21,695 nucleotides of DNA from contig DBCF01000129.1 in the NCBI GenBank assembly GCA_002292925.1, forward strand, positions 1-21,695, read 5' to 3'. Positions within the stretch are counted from its first letter, which is position 1, and the number at the start of each line of letters is the position of its first letter. Below are positions 7,950 through 15,010 of the stretch, in pieces. Made by a program: the position numbers and the translations under genes. The notes below the pieces were generated by a model that saw only the letters and a list, made by a program, of their open reading frames with translations, did no database searches and was not told the origin of the DNA. This DNA is from Roseiflexaceae bacterium UBA965 (GTDB lineage: Bacteria > Chloroflexota > Chloroflexia > Chloroflexales > Roseiflexaceae).

Positions 7950-8966
7950 GTGCAGCATTTGCTCGAGTTTCGTAACGTTACCAAAACGTACACCCGCGGA
8001 TACTTCTCGGAAGCGGGAACTACTGCGTTGCAGGATTATTCGATGGTGCTTGACGAAGATTCGCCGACCATCATGACCGTTGCTGGTGAGTCTGGTAGTG
8101 GCAAAACCACCATCGCAATGTTGTTGTTGGGCTTCATTGAGCCGACCAAAGGTGAGATTCTCTACAGAGGGAAGAACATCAAAAACTTGCGTGGCGAAGA
8201 GCGCATGACCTTCCGTCGCGAAGTCCAAGCAGTCTTCCAAGACCCTTTTGCGGTGTTCAATCCGTTTTATACGGTTGACCATTTGTTGACGGTGCCAATT
8301 GAGAAATTCAAATTGGCGAAGTCAAAAGCTGATGCCCGCAACAAAATGGAAGAAGCGTTGAGTTCGGTCGGTTTGCGCCCCGAAGACATCCTCGGCCGCT
8401 TCCCGCACCAATTGTCGGGTGGTCAGCGCCAGCGCATCAACGTGGCACGGGCCTTGTTGCTCAAGCCCAAAGTGCTTGTGGCTGACGAGCCAGTGTCGAT
8501 GGTCGATGCATCACTGCGCGCCAACATTCTTGAATCGTTGCGTGGTCTGCATCGCGATCATGGCGTGTCGATCGTCTATATTACCCACGACTTGACCACC
8601 GCCTACCACGTTGCCAATTCAATTGTGGTGCTCTACAAGGGTGGGGTGATGGAAGCGGGTGATGTTGATACGGTCATCAAAAAACCTGAGCACCCATACA
8701 CCAAGTTGTTGATTGATTCGATTCCGTGGCCTGAAGTCGATCGACGGTGGGGCAGTGATGGGATGATGGTAAAAGAATCAGAGACGACCGACAAGGGTGG
8801 CAAAGGTTGCCGGTTTGCGGCGCGTTGTCCGCACGTGCTTGATGCATGTGTAATTTCACCACCACCGTTGTATCGTGTTGGTCAGACGCAAGTCGTGTCA
8901 TGTATATTGCACAACGATAAACCAACGTTGGACGCGGCACAATTATCTGACGTATTGCCGGTATAG
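7950..8966 (+). CDS. ABC transporter ATPase, OppF/DppF family
   Basis: Second nucleotide-binding subunit, a partner of the OppD-like protein. The start is GTG at 7950, 2 nt after the OppD-like stop, with a purine-rich GGAAGGGG upstream. The 338-residue product has Walker A GESGSGKTT at 46-54, signature LSGGQRQR from 155, Walker B with Asp179-Glu180 and switch His213. The D-loop region reads DEPVSMVD rather than the commoner DEPTSALD, a variant seen in this family. A cysteine-containing C-terminal extension (GCRFAARC) follows. It is the last transporter gene: a strong terminator begins 13 nt after the stop. Confidence 0.96.
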   Translation: MQHLLEFRNVTKTYTRGYFSEAGTTALQDYSMVLDEDSPTIMTVAGESGSGKTTIAMLLLGFIEPTKGEILYRGKNIKNLRGEERMTFRREVQAVFQDPFAVFNPFYTVDHLLTVPIEKFKLAKSKADARNKMEEALSSVGLRPEDILGRFPHQLSGGQRQRINVARALLLKPKVLVADEPVSMVDASLRANILESLRGLHRDHGVSIVYITHDLTTAYHVANSIVVLYKGGVMEAGDVDTVIKKPEHPYTKLLIDSIPWPEVDRRWGSDGMMVKESETTDKGGKGCRFAARCPHVLDACVISPPPLYRVGQTQVVSCILHNDKPTLDAAQLSDVLPV

Positions 8967-8979
8967 GCGGAATGGTTGA

Positions 8980-9008
8980 GGGGCGTGCCGGGTGGTACGC
9001 CCCTTTTT
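8980..9008 (+). terminator. Intrinsic terminator between transporter and catabolic genes
   Basis: A GC-rich 10-bp stem (8980-8989 with 8994-9003, one G-U pair) has a 4-nt loop and is followed directly by TTTTT (9004-9008). The next gene starts only 16 nt after the T-run, and I see no convincing promoter in the 13 nt between the upstream stop and the hairpin. Transcription of the catabolic genes must therefore read through this structure or start inside the ATPase gene. Confidence 0.85.
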
Positions 9009-9024
9009 CATGAAAAGGATGACA

Positions 9025-9870
9025 ATGATTGTCTCCGATTGGACTCCAGATCAGCAGATGCAGTATATCTGCAAGCGTACCTCGCAAAAACCAGCTCTCG
9101 ATGGGCGGTTGGCGAGCCCGGTATGGCAACGCGCAGCGCGTTCGCCGCGGTTTGTTGACATGATTAGTGGTGCTCCAGGGCCATTTGATACGCAGTGTTC
9201 AGTGGTCTGGGATGATGACGCATTGTATGTGGGATTTTGGGTCGAAGAGCCGTTTGTAACGGCCACCCAAGCCACACGCGATGCGTTGGTTTTTTTGGAA
9301 AACGACGTCGAGGTCTTTATTGATGGTGGCGATTGTTACTACGAATTCGAAATCAATGCCCTCGGCACCATCTACGAAGTCTTTTTTGTCTGGCAAGATG
9401 CCTGGCGCAAAGGAAGCTACTGGGACACCCCCGAATTCGATGTCCACGACCATGCTGCGATTTTGTTTGGTGGTAACCACGACCGGGTCGGCCAACACTT
9501 TTGGCGGGGTACTCACCCCCGTGGCCTGCGCTGGGCCTACCGCGATTGGGATATGCCTGGCCTGCAAAGCGCCGTGTTTGTCGATGGCCAAATCAATAAC
9601 CCAGCCGTCGTTGACAAAGGCTGGCGGGTGGAGTTGGCCTTCCCGTGGAGTGGCATGAAGCACCTCGGGCAGGGACGATCGCTCCCACCCAAGGCGGGCG
9701 ACGAATGGAACATCTTTTTTGGGCGCTTTCAGCGCTTGGAACTGGCCGGGCAAGTGGTGTCACAACCGGCGGCCTGGAGTTGGGGCGCAGTGGGCTCGAA
9801 CGACAACCACATTCCCGAACGCTTCACCAAAATCATCTTTAGTGACGATGATGTGATGGCGCAACCATGA
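9025..9870 (+). CDS. CBM9-like carbohydrate-binding protein, predicted cytosolic
   Basis: The 281-residue product resembles the family-9 carbohydrate-binding (CBM9/DOMON-like) beta-sandwich. It has the alternating pattern VVWDDDALYVGFWVEEP, then ENDVEVFIDGG and YYEFEINALGTIYEVFF, and a late VELAFPW segment, all typical of CBM9-like domains. I chose the ATG at 9025 because AAAGGA (9014-9019) precedes it by 5 nt. Upstream in-frame ATGs at 9010 and 9019 overlap that ribosome site. No signal peptide or transmembrane segment follows the start, which is odd because CBM9 domains usually belong to secreted xylanases. No catalytic domain is fused to it. The next gene overlaps by 4 nt (ATGA), so the two are probably made together. 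The domain call is fairly firm; the role is unknown. Confidence 0.8.
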   Translation: MIVSDWTPDQQMQYICKRTSQKPALDGRLASPVWQRAARSPRFVDMISGAPGPFDTQCSVVWDDDALYVGFWVEEPFVTATQATRDALVFLENDVEVFIDGGDCYYEFEINALGTIYEVFFVWQDAWRKGSYWDTPEFDVHDHAAILFGGNHDRVGQHFWRGTHPRGLRWAYRDWDMPGLQSAVFVDGQINNPAVVDKGWRVELAFPWSGMKHLGQGRSLPPKAGDEWNIFFGRFQRLELAGQVVSQPAAWSWGAVGSNDNHIPERFTKIIFSDDDVMAQP

Positions 9871-10829
9871 CCATTCACAAACACGAATATCATGGCGACG
9901 ATGGGTTTACCCGCGTCGTGGTGCAAAACGCTGTGATTGAATGCGAATATATCCCGGCGTTGGGTGGTAAAATGACGCGGTTGACCGACCGGCGCACCGG
10001 CCGTGAATGGTTGTGGCGTCACCCCCGTATGCCTTACCAACAGGTGCCGTCGACTGCCAATTATGTGGCGGTGGCTGACACCGGTGGCTGGGATGAATGT
10101 TTCCCCACAGTAGGCCCGTGTGATTACCCGGCCGCCCCGTGGCAGGGGACGGCGCTCGCCGACCACGGTGAATTGTGGTGTCAGACGCCGACAGTGACTT
10201 GGCTGGTACAGGACGATGCGGTGGTATATACCTGTGTGTGGGAAGGGTTGACCTTGCCGTATACGTTTATGCGCTCAATCGAAATCGGCGCTGAGGCTTC
10301 CATCGAGGTGACGTACCGTGTCAAAAATCACGGCGAAGCCGATTTGCAGTGGATTTGGTGTGCGCACCCGCTGGTATCATTGGAGCCAGGCATGGCCTTG
10401 TATACCCCGGCGGGTACCACGTTTTTACATGCCAACCAGCAGGGCGAATTGGTCATTGATGTCCCAGAGGCGATTGTGTTGCCAGACCAGCGGGTGTTGG
10501 ATCTGACGCACTTGCCCGACGAGACGAGTGCCATGACGACCAAGTTATATAGTGATGTCTTGCCCAGTGGTTGGGTGGCCTTGCAGGCTGCCAATGGGCG
10601 CTTGACGATGCGCTGGGATAGCGCCGAAATCCCGCAGTTGGCGGTGTTTATCAATGCCGGAGCCTGGAGCAATGATGGTGAACGCCCAAATTATAATATG
10701 GGTATTGAGCCGGCCATTGGCGTCTATGACCGCTTGAGCGATGCCTACAACCGCACCAATACGTATGCCACGTTGCCCCCTGGCCAGCAGCGGAGCTGGT
10801 CGGTGCAAGTGCAACTTGATGCAGAATAA
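9867..10829 (+). CDS. Aldose 1-epimerase (mutarotase)-fold protein
   Basis: The 320-residue product looks like a galactose-mutarotase-fold enzyme: an early GGKMTRLTDRRTGREWLW strand pair, the motif GGWDECFPTV, then a central WCAHPLVSLEPG with His167 and a late NMGIEPAIGVYDRL with Glu281. The His and Glu fall where GalM-type enzymes carry their catalytic acid and base, so interconversion of sugar anomers is plausible. The ATG at 9867 overlaps the upstream TGA (ATGA), indicating translational coupling to the CBM9-like protein. No signal peptide is present. It may alternatively be a non-catalytic sugar-binding member of the fold. The substrate is unknown, but the operon points to a sugar or uronic acid. 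Confidence 0.82.
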   Translation: MTIHKHEYHGDDGFTRVVVQNAVIECEYIPALGGKMTRLTDRRTGREWLWRHPRMPYQQVPSTANYVAVADTGGWDECFPTVGPCDYPAAPWQGTALADHGELWCQTPTVTWLVQDDAVVYTCVWEGLTLPYTFMRSIEIGAEASIEVTYRVKNHGEADLQWIWCAHPLVSLEPGMALYTPAGTTFLHANQQGELVIDVPEAIVLPDQRVLDLTHLPDETSAMTTKLYSDVLPSGWVALQAANGRLTMRWDSAEIPQLAVFINAGAWSNDGERPNYNMGIEPAIGVYDRLSDAYNRTNTYATLPPGQQRSWSVQVQLDAE

Positions 10830-10840
10830 AGGAGTATGTG

Positions 10841-11818
10841 ATGATTAAGATTGCTGAAGCGTTGCCACCCACACCATCGATGTTGTGGACGTTGTCGAAG
10901 CAGTGTGGGATTGATTATGCCGTTGGTGGCTTGCCGTATGGCGAGGCATTCAATGGGACGGATGGGGCCTGTGACTACTTGCCGTTGTTGCGCATGAAGC
11001 AACGCTACGAAGAAGCCGGCTTTGCCCTCGAAGTCATCGAAGCCCGCCCACCGTTGAATCTGGCCAAGCGTGGTTTGCCCGGTCGTGATGCCGAAATCGA
11101 CGTAGCTTGTACTCTGATCGAAAACATGGGCCGCCTCAAGATCCCGGTGTGGTGCTACGAATGGATGACTGACTTCAATTGGATGCGTACCTCAACCACC
11201 ACCCCTTCACGTGGTGGTAGTGTGGTGACCAGTTATGATAACGCCTTGATGGAAGGCGCCCCCAACACCGAAAACGGCCCGATTAGCGAAGAAGAATTGT
11301 GGACCAACCTCGAATACTTCATGAAGCGTATCGTGCCTGTGGCCGAAAAAGCGGGCGTTAAATTGGCGATGCACCCCGATGATCCCCCCCGTTCACCGAT
11401 TCGTGGTGTCGGGCGGATTATGCGCACCGTCGAAAACTTCCAGCGCTTGGTTGACATGATTCCTAGCCCGGTCAATGGCATCACCATGTGCCAAGGCAAT
11501 TTCACCTTGATGACCGACGATTTGCCCAGTGTGATTCACCAATTCGGCAAGCAGAACAAACTCTTCTTTGTGCACTTCCGTGATGTCATCGGCACCAAAG
11601 ACAAGTTTGAAGAGTCGTGGCATGATGCCGGCAAAACCGATATGACGGCTTGTATGCAGGCCTACAAAGATATTGGCTTTGAAGGGGTATTGCGCCCCGA
11701 CCATGTGCCGACGGTGGCCGGTGATAGCAACGAAAACGCCGGTTATTCGGCGTTTGGGCGCTTGTATGCCATTGGCTATATCCGTGGTTTGCGTGAAGTA
11801 GTGTACGGTCAGAAATAA
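10841..11818 (+). CDS. uxuA: Mannonate dehydratase, UxuA family
   Basis: Predicted to dehydrate D-mannonate to 2-keto-3-deoxy-D-gluconate in glucuronate breakdown. The 325-residue TIM-barrel protein shows the UxuA landmarks MHPDDPP..P.RGVGRIM and ITMCQGNF. It has a full potential metal-ligand set: His178, Cys217, His245 (FVHFRDV) and Asp287 (LRPDHVP). I chose the ATG at 10841, with AAGGAG (10829-10834) spaced by 6 nt; an in-frame GTG lies at 10838. E. coli UxuA is about 394 residues, so this belongs with the shorter family members. The enzyme that would supply mannonate (fructuronate reductase) is not recognisable nearby unless the SDR at 11933 does that job. A second dehydratase of the unrelated ManD type lies at 15011. 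Confidence 0.9.
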   Translation: MIKIAEALPPTPSMLWTLSKQCGIDYAVGGLPYGEAFNGTDGACDYLPLLRMKQRYEEAGFALEVIEARPPLNLAKRGLPGRDAEIDVACTLIENMGRLKIPVWCYEWMTDFNWMRTSTTTPSRGGSVVTSYDNALMEGAPNTENGPISEEELWTNLEYFMKRIVPVAEKAGVKLAMHPDDPPRSPIRGVGRIMRTVENFQRLVDMIPSPVNGITMCQGNFTLMTDDLPSVIHQFGKQNKLFFVHFRDVIGTKDKFEESWHDAGKTDMTACMQAYKDIGFEGVLRPDHVPTVAGDSNENAGYSAFGRLYAIGYIRGLREVVYGQK

Positions 11819-11821
11819 AAC

Positions 11822-11927
11822 GAAGGAGGAGATGGAAGTGCGTTGGGTGTAATTGTTACTTCATAACTTGATTACTTCCCACTTCACTTCCTCCTTCCTC
11901 CTTCATACTTCCTACTTCATAAAGGAG
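11822..11927 (+). repeat. Purine/pyrimidine low-complexity leader with anti-Shine-Dalgarno repeats
   Basis: This gap between the UxuA-like and SDR genes is unusual. A purine block (11822-11831) resembles a Shine-Dalgarno site. About 60 nt of repeated ACTTC-like words follow, containing an 18-nt pure pyrimidine run (11887-11904). Then comes the real Shine-Dalgarno AAAGGAG (11921-11927) of the next gene. The pyrimidine run includes two CTCCTT copies that can pair with that site, and TCCTCCTTC (11896-11904) can instead pair over 9 bp with the upstream purine block (11822-11830). Confidence 0.7.
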
Positions 11928-11932
11928 TAAAC

Positions 11933-12754
11933 GTGCGTATTGCGGTAACTGGTGGGAGTGGGAGCGTCGGTAAGCATGTGTTACGGATGGCCGTGGCGCA
12001 AGGGCATACGGTACGCAACATTGATCGGGTGGCACCGCCTGCAGGGAGTGTGCCTGACAGTGTTGACTTTGTGAGTGCCGAATTGTCTGATTACCAAGCA
12101 TTTTATGATGCCATCAATGGCTATGAAGTGCTCATCCACTTGGCGGCTATCCCTGCGCCCCGTGGTCATCTTGACCATGTGGTGCACAACAACAATGTCA
12201 CGAGTAGTTACAATGCCTTGTTGGCGGCGGCGAATTGTGGCATCAAACGGGTAGCGCAGGCATCAAGTATCAACGCGATCGGCGCGGTGTATAGTCGTTG
12301 GCCCAAATATGATTATTTGCCGGTCAATGAATTGCACCCTACCTATAGCGAAGACCCCTACAGCTTGTCGAAGTGGATTTGCGAGCTCCAAGGTGATTCG
12401 ATTGCACGGCGCTACGAAGACATGACGATTGCCTCGTTGCGCTTTCACTGGGTGGTCGAAAATTTGGCATTGGCGCAAGAACGCGCCAACAAAAACTTCG
12501 ACATGAATGCCAAGCAACTTTGGGCGTATACGCTGGGCGAGTCGGCTGCCCGCGCTTGTATGGCGATTGTCGATGCGCAATATATTGGCCACGAAGCCTT
12601 TTATATTGTGTCGCCGACCACGGTGATGGCCGAATCGACCAGTGATTTGATTGCCCAATGGTTCCCGCAGGTGAAAGTGACCAAGGAATTGGCGCCTAAT
12701 GAGGGAATGTACGACTGCACGAAGGCGCAACGCTTGTTGGGCTGGACGCATTAA
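11933..12754 (+). CDS. Extended SDR NAD(P)-dependent sugar dehydrogenase/epimerase, possible uronate dehydrogenase
   Basis: A 273-residue extended short-chain dehydrogenase/reductase with a Rossmann fold. The dinucleotide motif TGGSGSVG has glycines at 7, 10 and 13. The active site is Ser111/Ser112 with Tyr143 and Lys147 (YSLSK). The C-terminus ends AQRLLGW, as in other extended SDRs. The GTG at 11933 follows AAGGAG (11922-11927) by 5 nt. Length and layout resemble bacterial uronate dehydrogenase, which oxidises glucuronate or galacturonate to the aldaro-lactone. That would fit the dehydratases and the lactonase nearby. A sugar epimerase or fructuronate-type reductase is also possible. The fold is certain; the substrate is not. 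Confidence 0.85.
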   Translation: MRIAVTGGSGSVGKHVLRMAVAQGHTVRNIDRVAPPAGSVPDSVDFVSAELSDYQAFYDAINGYEVLIHLAAIPAPRGHLDHVVHNNNVTSSYNALLAAANCGIKRVAQASSINAIGAVYSRWPKYDYLPVNELHPTYSEDPYSLSKWICELQGDSIARRYEDMTIASLRFHWVVENLALAQERANKNFDMNAKQLWAYTLGESAARACMAIVDAQYIGHEAFYIVSPTTVMAESTSDLIAQWFPQVKVTKELAPNEGMYDCTKAQRLLGWTH

Positions 12755-12791
12755 TTTTTTGTGATACGCAGTTTTTTGAAAGGATACTACA

Positions 12792-13619
12792 ATGACGTGG
12801 CATGTACAACCAACTCGTGAGGCAATGATTGCCCTGACCGCCCAAAATCCTTTCGAGCGCTTTGCCGATGGTCGCCCCAAAGTGCCCGATGATTTGATCG
12901 AGCGCATGAAGCTGGTCACCACCGAAGAAGCCTGGGGCACCATGCGTCGCCATGGCTACAACTTGCAATTCGCTGGTAACTGGAAAGAGACCCACCCCGG
13001 CAAAGTCACCGTTGGTCGTGCCGTCACTGCCGCCTTTATTCCCCACCGCCCTGACTTCCACAAAGTGGTCCAAGATTCCGGTATTGCCGCTGGCCGTGGC
13101 AAAATCGGTGGCCAAAATTCGTGGATTATCGAACAGCTCGAGCGCAATGATGTGATGGTGTGTGATTTGTTTGGCAAAATCAAAGACGGCACCTTGGTTG
13201 GTGACAACTTGGGTACTGCAGTGGCCAAACGCACCCATGCCGGCGCTGTGATTGATGGCGGCGTCCGTGACTTGGCTGGTCTGGTCACCCTCGACGATGT
13301 CAACTTCTATGTGCGGGGCTTTGACCCAACTGCCATTGCCGATGTGACCTTGTCAGGTATCAACATTCCCGTGCGCATCGACGGCATTACCATTTTGCCA
13401 GGCGACGTGATTTTGGGTACCGCCACCGGTATCATCGTCATCCCACCGCATTTGGTGCAAGAAGTGGTGGAAGATAGTGAAAACATCCGCGTGCGTGATG
13501 AATTCGGCAAAATGCGGATTGGTGAAGGCAAATACACCAGCGGCGAAATCGACGTGCAAAATTGGCGCGAAGACATCGAAGCCGACTACACTGCCTGGAA
13601 GAAAGCGAACAACAAATGA
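12792..13619 (+). CDS. RraA-like / HMG-CHA aldolase family protein
   Basis: The 275-residue product contains the RraA-fold core shared by the RNase E regulator RraA and by class II 4-hydroxy-2-oxo acid aldolases. It has GDNLGTAVAKR from residue 137, then AGAVIDGGVRD with Arg159-Asp160, which corresponds to the Arg-Asp pair used for catalysis by HMG/CHA aldolase. It is longer than RraA (about 160 residues), with an N-terminal extension of about 40 residues and a C-terminal tail. The ATG at 12792 has AAAGGA upstream. The following dehydratase overlaps by 4 nt (ATGA), so the two are coupled. In this operon a retro-aldol cleavage of a 2-keto-3-deoxy sugar acid is the natural guess. That is inference. 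Confidence 0.85.
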   Translation: MTWHVQPTREAMIALTAQNPFERFADGRPKVPDDLIERMKLVTTEEAWGTMRRHGYNLQFAGNWKETHPGKVTVGRAVTAAFIPHRPDFHKVVQDSGIAAGRGKIGGQNSWIIEQLERNDVMVCDLFGKIKDGTLVGDNLGTAVAKRTHAGAVIDGGVRDLAGLVTLDDVNFYVRGFDPTAIADVTLSGINIPVRIDGITILPGDVILGTATGIIVIPPHLVQEVVEDSENIRVRDEFGKMRIGEGKYTSGEIDVQNWREDIEADYTAWKKANNK

Positions 13620-14923
13620 GCGGAACGCGCCCCGAAGATAACATTCAGCGCTCATCGAACCCGAGCGACCTCAAGATTACCGATATGCGGATTGCCACGG
13701 TGGGCTGGGACCACTGGCACTTTAGCATTATCCGCATCGATACCAACCAAGGAATTAGCGGTTGGGGCGAAGTCCGTGACTTGGCCGCCGCCAAATACGC
13801 CTTGATGCTCAAAAGCCGCTTGTTGGGCGAAAATCCCTGCAACGTGGATCGTTTGTTTCGCAAAATCAAGCAGTTCGGTCACCACGGTCGCCAAGGCGGT
13901 GGCGTGTCCGGTGTCGAAATGGCCTTGATGGACCTGGCCGGCAAAGCCTATGGCGTACCTGCCTTTGCCCTCGCCGGTGGTCAATACCGCGACCGCGTGC
14001 GCATGTACTGCGATACCCCCAACGAACCCGATGGTGTATCGATGGGCAAACAACTCCAAGAGCGCATCTCGTGGGGCTATACCATGCTCAAAATGGACGT
14101 GGGTATCCAACCCCTCATCGGCGTGCCAGGAGCGTTGACCTACCCTGACGGCATGTTGCCCGGCGGGAGCGACAAGCACTTCGACAAAATGCTCAACTTG
14201 CACACCTTGCAACACCCCTTCACGCACGTCCGCATTACCCCCAAAGGGTTGGATATGATTGTGGAGTATGTGTCCCAAGTGCGTGCCACGGTGGGTTACG
14301 AAGTGCCAATCGCCGCTGACCATTTCGGTCATATTGGCATCGACGATTGTATTCGTCTCGGCAAAGCCCTCGAGCCCTACAACTTGGCGTGGCTCGAAGA
14401 CCTGGTGCCGTGGCAATTCACCGACCAATGGGTGCAACTCGAGCGTGAACTCCATACGCCCGTCTGCACCGGCGAAGATATCTACGCCCTCGATGGCTTT
14501 AAACCGCTCATCGATGCCCGTGGCGTCAATATCATTCACCCTGACATGGCCACGAGTGGTGGCATCATCGAAACCAAGCGCATCGGTGATTATGCCGCTG
14601 AGCGTGGGATTAGCATGGCGATGCACATGGCTGGTACCCCCATCAGCACGATGGCCAGTGTGCATTGTGCCGCTGCCACCGAAAACTTCATCGCCCTCGA
14701 ACACCACTTCTCCGAAGAACCCTTCTGGAGCGACTTCATCACCATTACCGGGCGCAGTGGCCCCGTCATTCAAAACGGCTACATTGAAGTGCCTCATACC
14801 CCGGGCTTGGGCTTTGAAGTCAACCTCGACGTGGTCAAGGAACATTTGGTCAAGGGGAGCGGATTCTTTGAGCCAACCCCCGAATGGGACGAAGCCAAAA
14901 GCTGGGATCGGCTCTGGTCGTAA
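13616..14923 (+). CDS. Enolase-superfamily sugar-acid dehydratase, mandelate-racemase subgroup
   Basis: A 435-residue mandelate-racemase/muconate-lactonizing enzyme. Metal ligands are Asp235 (AADHFGH), Glu261 (WLEDLVPW) and Glu287 (GEDIY); the His337-Asp310 pair (MAMHMAGTP, HPDMATSGG) should act as general base. The second-strand K-x-K motif of mandelate racemase reads Lys159-Met-Asp161, so the second lysine is lost. An insertion follows the second strand (about 165-200). I chose the ATG at 13616, which overlaps the upstream TGA; an in-frame ATG at 13562 lies inside the upstream gene. Dehydration of an aldonate or aldarate is the expected reaction. Galactarolactone cycloisomerase is an alternative because a uronate-dehydrogenase-like SDR is near. 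Specificity is unknown. Confidence 0.88.
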   Translation: MSGTRPEDNIQRSSNPSDLKITDMRIATVGWDHWHFSIIRIDTNQGISGWGEVRDLAAAKYALMLKSRLLGENPCNVDRLFRKIKQFGHHGRQGGGVSGVEMALMDLAGKAYGVPAFALAGGQYRDRVRMYCDTPNEPDGVSMGKQLQERISWGYTMLKMDVGIQPLIGVPGALTYPDGMLPGGSDKHFDKMLNLHTLQHPFTHVRITPKGLDMIVEYVSQVRATVGYEVPIAADHFGHIGIDDCIRLGKALEPYNLAWLEDLVPWQFTDQWVQLERELHTPVCTGEDIYALDGFKPLIDARGVNIIHPDMATSGGIIETKRIGDYAAERGISMAMHMAGTPISTMASVHCAAATENFIALEHHFSEEPFWSDFITITGRSGPVIQNGYIEVPHTPGLGFEVNLDVVKEHLVKGSGFFEPTPEWDEAKSWDRLWS

Positions 14924-14932
14924 GATTGGCAA

Positions 14933-14995
14933 TACCACCAGCTCCTATCGTCTTGGTGACGTGGGAGATGGTGGTTGTGGGTGGTAGGCTTTTTT
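14933..14995 (+). promoter_or_regulatory. Possible attenuator: two competing hairpins before the ManD-like gene
   Basis: In the 87-nt gap, CCACCA/CTCC (14935-14940, 14942-14945) can pair with GGAG/TGGTGG (14964-14967, 14969-14974) around one mismatch. Alternatively TACCACC (14933-14939) can pair with GGTGGTA (14980-14986), which is followed after three bases by TTTTTT (14990-14995). The two structures share their left arm and cannot form together. This could be a weak terminator with an alternative fold, or chance in a G/T-rich stretch. Confidence 0.35.
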
Positions 14996-15010
14996 GTCAA
15001 TGGAGATAAC

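Noticed and set aside
11832..11852. Six-codon open frame after a Shine-Dalgarno-like purine block, possible leader peptide
   Set aside because: The purine block is only about 2 nt from the ATG, and the peptide has no run of regulatory codons.
13652..14938. Minus-strand open frame of 428 codons opposite the enolase-superfamily gene
   Set aside because: It mirrors the + strand gene, has no family features, and arises because the sense gene has few TTA, CTA or TCA codons in the matching frame.
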